From: an uncultured Sphingobium sp. | Lineage (GTDB): Bacteria > Pseudomonadota > Alphaproteobacteria > Sphingomonadales > Sphingomonadaceae | Reading direction: 5' to 3' | Length of the DNA: 10,817 bases | NCBI GenBank assembly: GCA_913773715.1 | Contig: CAJYHD010000529.1 | Location: 1-10,817, forward strand | Shown: positions 8,432 to 10,817 of the stretch, piece after piece | Layout: every line of letters starts with the position of its first letter | How positions within the stretch are numbered: position 1 is the first letter of the stretch | Notes under the pieces: model-generated | Databases searched by the model: none | The model's input: only the letters and a program-made list of their open reading frames with translations | Told to the model about the DNA's origin: nothing | Program-made: the position numbers and the translations under genes

Positions 8432-10216
8432 TCAGCCAACTTCGTCGGGCCGCAGCCGCCGCAGCTTCGGCGCCCTGTCCAGTTCCGCCGCATCCTTGAT
8501 TCCCATGCGCAGGTCTTCGCGCATCTGGTGGATGGACGCGATCACTGGTCCCATCGCGACACCCAAATCGACCAGCGCCGTTTCCGCCAGTTGCAGCGAG
8601 CTTTCCAGCGTCTCCGGCACCGCGTCGCTCGCGCCAGCCCTGTAGAGTTGCGCCGCGTGATCCGTGTCGCGAGCGCGGGCGATGATCGGCAGGTCGGGTA
8701 CCCAGCCGCGCACCCGCTTGGTCACGCGCACCGACAGCACCGGATCGTCCATCGTCAGGATCAGCGCGCGCGCATGCCCGAGCCGCAGCTTGTCCAGCAT
8801 CTCGGCCCGCGCGACGTCGCCGAACAGGATCGGATAGCCCAGCCTGCGCGCTTCGGCGATGACGTCTGGGTCGGACTCCACGACGATGAAGCGTTGCCCA
8901 TGCGTCTTAAGCAGGTCGCAGACCATATGCCCAACACGCCCGAAGCCGATCACGACCGCCGCCGCCGAAGTATCCTCCTCGCCGACATCGATCCGCTCTT
9001 CGCCCAGCGCCATCTCCAAACGGCGCGCCACATCATGGCCGATCCGCGCGAGCAGGGGGGTGATGGTCAGGCCGATCGCCGTCACGATCTGCCAGAAGGC
9101 GGCGGTCGACGGCAGGATCAGTTGCGCCGCCGCAGCAGCCGACAGCACGATCAGGGTGGTTTCGGACGGGCTGGACATCAGCAGCCCGACCTCCAGCGCC
9201 ACGCCCTTTCGCGCGCCGGAAATATAAAGCAGCGTCGCTGTCACCAGCGTCTTCGCCACCACCACGCCAGCGACCGCCATGACCAGGCTCGGCCAGTTGG
9301 CAAGGATGACGCGCAGGTCGAGGCTCATCCCGACGGTGATCAGGAAGACGCCGAGCGCAAGCCCCTTGAACGGCGCGGTCATCACCTCGACCTCGCCATG
9401 ATAGTCCGTTTCAGCGATCAGCAACCCAGCGAGTAGAGCGCCGACGATGGGAGAGAGGCCCGCGATCGACGTCGCGAGGCTCGACACGATGACAACCAGC
9501 AGGCTCGCGGCCAGAAACACTTCCGGGCTTTTCGTCCGGGCCGCCTGGCTGAACACATGCGGCAGGAACACGCGACCCAGCACCAGCATAATCGCGATCG
9601 TCACGCCGCCGCGTAGCAGCGTATTCGCCATCTCGCCCCATGCGCCATCGGGGCTGGCCGCGACAGAAGGTGCCAGCGCGCCCAGCATGAAGATGATCGG
9701 GACCAGCGCCAGATCCTCGAACAGCAGCATGGAAAAGGCCGACCGTCCGACCGCGCTCTGCGTGCCGACCATCGGCAGCACCACGGCGGTCGAGGACAGC
9801 GCCAGCGCCAGTCCCAGCCCGATCGCGCCCGCCGTCGGTTGCCCGAGCAGGTACAGTCCTGCCGCAATGAGCATGCCGCTGCCGATCAGTTCCGCCGCGC
9901 CGACGCCGAACACTTGCGTCCGCATCGTCCATAATCGCTTGAAGCTAAGTTCGAGCCCGATCGAAAAGAGCAGTAGGATGACGCCCAGTTCCGCAAACGG
10001 TTCTATCGCCTCGCGGTCCGATATGGTGACGTGGAACAGCCAGGGATATTGCTGCACCAGCGCGCCCAGACCCGAAGGCCCGACAGCCAGGCCGACGAGG
10101 ATGAAGCCGATGACCGGGCTGATGCGAAATCGCGCGAACCCCGGAATGACCAGCCCCGCTGCGCCCAGAATGACGAGGGAGTCGCTGAAGCTGTGGGGAT
10201 TGATCGCGTTCGCCAT
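8432..10216 (-). CDS. CPA2/Kef-type cation:proton antiporter with TrkA-N domain
   Basis: Predicted 594-residue inner-membrane monovalent cation:proton antiporter, probably exporting K+ or Na+ in exchange for protons. Residues from about 10 to 395 hold around a dozen hydrophobic segments with CPA2 landmarks: GFILVGLAVGPSGLG (37-51), LLLFSIGLELSFKRLW (81-96), LALSSTAVVLPM (138-149), FEDLALVP (166-173) and GMSLDLR (296-302). The cytoplasmic part (about 418-550) is a TrkA-N/RCK nucleotide-binding domain with GFGRVGH (424-430) and Glu447 after the second strand, as in KefB and KefC. No TrkA-C domain is evident. The essential Asp168 is preceded by Glu, where E. coli KefC has Gln. The gene is convergent with the polysaccharide operon (7 bases between stops) and unrelated to it in function. 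The start at 10216 has no clear ribosome site. Whether it responds to glutathione adducts cannot be judged here. Confidence 0.9.
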   Translation of the reverse strand: MANAINPHSFSDSLVILGAAGLVIPGFARFRISPVIGFILVGLAVGPSGLGALVQQYPWLFHVTISDREAIEPFAELGVILLLFSIGLELSFKRLWTMRTQVFGVGAAELIGSGMLIAAGLYLLGQPTAGAIGLGLALALSSTAVVLPMVGTQSAVGRSAFSMLLFEDLALVPIIFMLGALAPSVAASPDGAWGEMANTLLRGGVTIAIMLVLGRVFLPHVFSQAARTKSPEVFLAASLLVVIVSSLATSIAGLSPIVGALLAGLLIAETDYHGEVEVMTAPFKGLALGVFLITVGMSLDLRVILANWPSLVMAVAGVVVAKTLVTATLLYISGARKGVALEVGLLMSSPSETTLIVLSAAAAAQLILPSTAAFWQIVTAIGLTITPLLARIGHDVARRLEMALGEERIDVGEEDTSAAAVVIGFGRVGHMVCDLLKTHGQRFIVVESDPDVIAEARRLGYPILFGDVARAEMLDKLRLGHARALILTMDDPVLSVRVTKRVRGWVPDLPIIARARDTDHAAQLYRAGASDAVPETLESSLQLAETALVDLGVAMGPVIASIHQMREDLRMGIKDAAELDRAPKLRRLRPDEVG

Positions 10217-10283
10217 GGACGCATCATCGCGGCAACCGCCCGGAATAGCCAGACCGGCGATTCAGAAAATTACGGATGCAGGC

Positions 10284-10297
10284 GTTACTGCTGTAAC
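10284..10297. repeat. Short inverted repeat, possible operator
   Basis: GTTAC at 10284-10288 and its reverse complement GTAAC at 10293-10297 flank a 4-base spacer (TGCT). The palindrome sits about 70 bases from the antiporter start and 130 bases from the small gene start. It could be a binding site for a dimeric regulator of either promoter. Short palindromes also occur by chance, so this is a tentative call. Confidence 0.3.
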
Positions 10298-10414
10298 TTG
10301 GCTGCCGCTCAGCAATCCTAAGCGAAAATTCACGTGCGCTAGGACGACAAGAGGATCACATTGCGCGCAGGCCGCGGGCGCCATCGATCATAGCGCGATA
10401 ACGGCCCTTCAGAT

Positions 10415-10420
10415 GGAGGA
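10415..10420 (+). promoter_or_regulatory. Strong ribosome binding site
   Basis: GGAGGA lies 6 bases upstream of ATG 10427. It is a near-perfect Shine-Dalgarno match and by far the strongest in the window. It fixes the start of the small gene and supports it as a real, well-translated gene. Confidence 0.75.
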
Positions 10421-10426
10421 TCACCG

Positions 10427-10615
10427 ATGCTGAAAGCCACACTTCTCGCTGTCGCCGCCCTGACATTGACGGCGCCACCCGTACTCGCCGCGCCATGTAA
10501 GGACGCCAAGGGCAAGTTCATCAAATGCCCGCAAAAGCCGACCATGCCCAAGAAGTGCAAGGATGCCCGCGGCAAGTTCGCCAAATGCGGCACGCCCGGC
10601 GTAAAGCCGATCTGA
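10427..10615 (+). CDS. Small exported protein with duplicated Cys-bounded motif, function unknown
   Basis: Predicted 62-residue protein. Residues 1 to about 22 look like a Sec signal peptide: a Lys at position 3, a hydrophobic core rich in Leu and Ala, then Pro-Pro-Val-Leu-Ala-Ala with likely cleavage after Ala21 or Ala22. The mature part of about 40 residues is strongly basic and contains two copies of an 11-residue unit, CKDAxGKFxKC, at residues 24-34 and 44-54. Each copy is bounded by two cysteines and the copies are spaced exactly 20 residues apart. Four cysteines in an exported peptide suggest two disulfides or a metal site. I recall similar uncharacterised small proteins in sphingomonads but cannot assign a function. 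The strong ribosome site, the signal peptide and the hairpin just after the stop all support a real, independently transcribed gene. Confidence 0.8.
   Translation: MLKATLLAVAALTLTAPPVLAAPCKDAKGKFIKCPQKPTMPKKCKDARGKFAKCGTPGVKPI
10496..10588 (+). repeat. Tandem coding repeat encoding the CKDAxGKFxKC units
   Basis: Two 33-base units, at 10496-10528 and 10556-10588, encode the two Cys-bounded motifs and are separated by 27 bases encoding a Pro/Lys-rich linker. They are clearly similar at the DNA level (shared blocks such as GGCAAGTTC and AAATGC) but differ at several third positions and at two variable residues. This indicates an old internal duplication held by selection on the protein. Confidence 0.7.
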
Positions 10616-10622
10616 TCAAGCA

Positions 10623-10668
10623 GCGGCGGGTCGGCACTTCATGGCCCGCCGCAGGCTCTTATATATTT
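10623..10668 (+). terminator. Probable terminator after the small gene
   Basis: GCGGCGGG at 10623-10630 pairs perfectly with CCCGCCGC at 10645-10652 across a 14-base loop. It starts 7 bases after the stop codon. The downstream sequence, CTCTTATATATTT, is T-rich but interrupted, so it is an imperfect intrinsic terminator. Position and stem strength favour this role for the plus-strand small gene. On the other strand the hairpin lies just beyond the 3' end of the tRNA fragment, where it could originally have ended tRNA transcription. Confidence 0.6.
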
Positions 10669-10670
10669 AC

Positions 10671-10726
10671 TGGTGCGGACGGCGGGACTTGAACCCGCAT
10701 TTCCAGGGGAAGGCGGATTTTAAGTC
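10671..10726 (-). pseudogene. 3' fragment of tRNA-Leu(UAA), probable attachment site
   Basis: Read on the minus strand, this is the 3' part of a class II tRNA. It has the anticodon loop CTTAAAA (10724-10718, anticodon UAA at 10722-10720), the 3' anticodon strand TCCGC, and a long variable arm with TTCC/GGAA pairing. The T arm is GCGGG-TTCAAGT-CCCGC. The 3' acceptor strand CGTCCGC, discriminator A73 and an encoded CCA (10673-10671) complete it. The 5' half is missing. The bases preceding the loop (TTCGA) do not form the required stem with TCCGC, and neither the acceptor strand GCGGACG nor a D arm occurs upstream. A clean break at the anticodon loop is typical of integrase attachment sites in tRNA genes, where an element leaves a 3' fragment at one end and rebuilds the tRNA at the other. 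Confidence 0.82.
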
Positions 10727-10817
10727 GAAGAATTTGACTTTCCGGCTGATGCCGGATGATACCAATAATTACTTAAATTTAATATCTTACGGTCCGATTT
10801 TACAATACCGTTTGCCG
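10727..10817. mobile_element. AT-rich right edge, probable end of an integrated element
   Basis: This stretch immediately follows the tRNA fragment and is unlike the rest of the window. Positions 10756-10800 contain only 11 G or C in 45 bases, against a clearly GC-rich background. It has no open frame of note. Two small inverted repeats are visible: CCGGC-TGAT-GCCGG at 10742-10755, and ACGGT/ACCGT arms at 10789-10793 and 10807-10811. Such repeats near a junction could be integrase or accessory-factor binding sites. The integrase gene itself is not in the window, so the element type (prophage, integrative element or island) is unknown. Confidence 0.55.

Larger units (their letters stand above)
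10217..10426. promoter_or_regulatory. Divergent intergenic region
   Basis: This non-coding stretch of 210 bases separates two divergently transcribed genes, the antiporter and the small exported protein. It must therefore contain the promoters of both unless longer transcripts run through. I found no convincing -35/-10 pair for either gene. TTGCGC at 10361-10366 could be a weak -35 for the plus-strand gene, but no good -10 follows at the right distance. A 14-base inverted repeat at 10284-10297 is the only clear symmetrical element. No RNA gene or additional reading frame is supported. Confidence 0.5.

Noticed and set aside
8285..10433. Two long plus-strand open frames (8285-9436 and 9447-10433) opposite the antiporter
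   Set aside because: The antiporter frame on the minus strand has clear CPA2 and TrkA-N motifs throughout. The plus-strand translations are low-complexity and match no family I know.
3600..10615. PEP-CTERM substrate protein in the window
   Set aside because: I checked the C termini of the supported proteins, including the small exported one. None has a Pro-Glu-Pro motif followed by a membrane helix and basic end.
10671..10760. An intact tRNA-Leu gene on the minus strand
   Set aside because: The region where the 5' half should lie (about 10727-10756) contains no strand complementary to the acceptor CGTCCGC, no D arm, and no 5' anticodon strand able to pair with TCCGC.
10718..10817. A group I intron interrupting tRNA-Leu(UAA), as in cyanobacteria
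   Set aside because: Such introns sit after the first anticodon base and end in G directly before the 3' exon. Here the base before the AA is T, and the preceding CTT simply continues the normal anticodon loop. No group I core elements were seen in the short flank.
1..10817. CRISPR array, transposase or insertion sequence
   Set aside because: No regularly spaced repeats, terminal inverted repeats or transposase-like frames were seen. The only mobile-element signal is the tRNA junction at the right edge.

Overview
The window is a GC-rich, densely packed bacterial chromosome segment. Its gene content points to an alphaproteobacterium of the Sphingomonadales (Sphingomonas, Sphingobium or a relative). 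The basis is protein-family recognition (the exosortase A / PEP-CTERM exopolysaccharide locus in the sphingomonad gene order) and general sequence style. No database search was run.

Layout. Positions 2-8424 form one plus-strand run of seven genes. They are the 3' end of an XrtA-associated polysaccharide deacetylase, a FemAB-like aminoacyl/GNAT-fold protein, a PEP-CTERM/XrtA-type family 4 glycosyltransferase, exosortase A with a fused C-terminal EpsI domain, an asparagine-synthetase-like amidotransferase, a polyprenyl-phosphate sugar-1-phosphate transferase and a membrane family 2 glycosyltransferase. The first four genes are joined by three successive ATGA overlaps. The remaining junctions are 11, 29 and 4 bases, and no terminator is visible, so this looks like the distal part of one operon. 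Convergent to it, with only 7 bases between stop codons, is a CPA2/Kef-type cation:proton antiporter with a C-terminal TrkA-N domain (8432-10216, minus). A 210-base divergent region separates it from a small gene for a predicted exported 62-residue protein built from two Cys-bounded 11-residue repeats. A strong hairpin follows that gene.

How the genes work together. The phosphotransferase probably loads the first sugar on undecaprenyl phosphate at the inner membrane, and the two glycosyltransferases extend the chain. The deacetylase, the amidotransferase and the FemAB-like protein are candidates for decorating the polymer. XrtA is the membrane cysteine transpeptidase that processes PEP-CTERM proteins, whose export is co-inherited with this type of polysaccharide locus. 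No PEP-CTERM substrate is encoded in the window. The roles come from family knowledge and the polymer itself is unknown.

Right edge. Positions 10671-10726 (minus strand) hold only the 3' part of a tRNA-Leu(UAA) gene: anticodon loop, long variable arm, T arm, 3' acceptor strand and encoded CCA. The 5' half is absent, and the sequence beyond turns abruptly AT-rich. This is the signature of an attachment-site junction of an element integrated in the tRNA anticodon loop, with the element extending out of the window to the right. It is the most noteworthy observation here.
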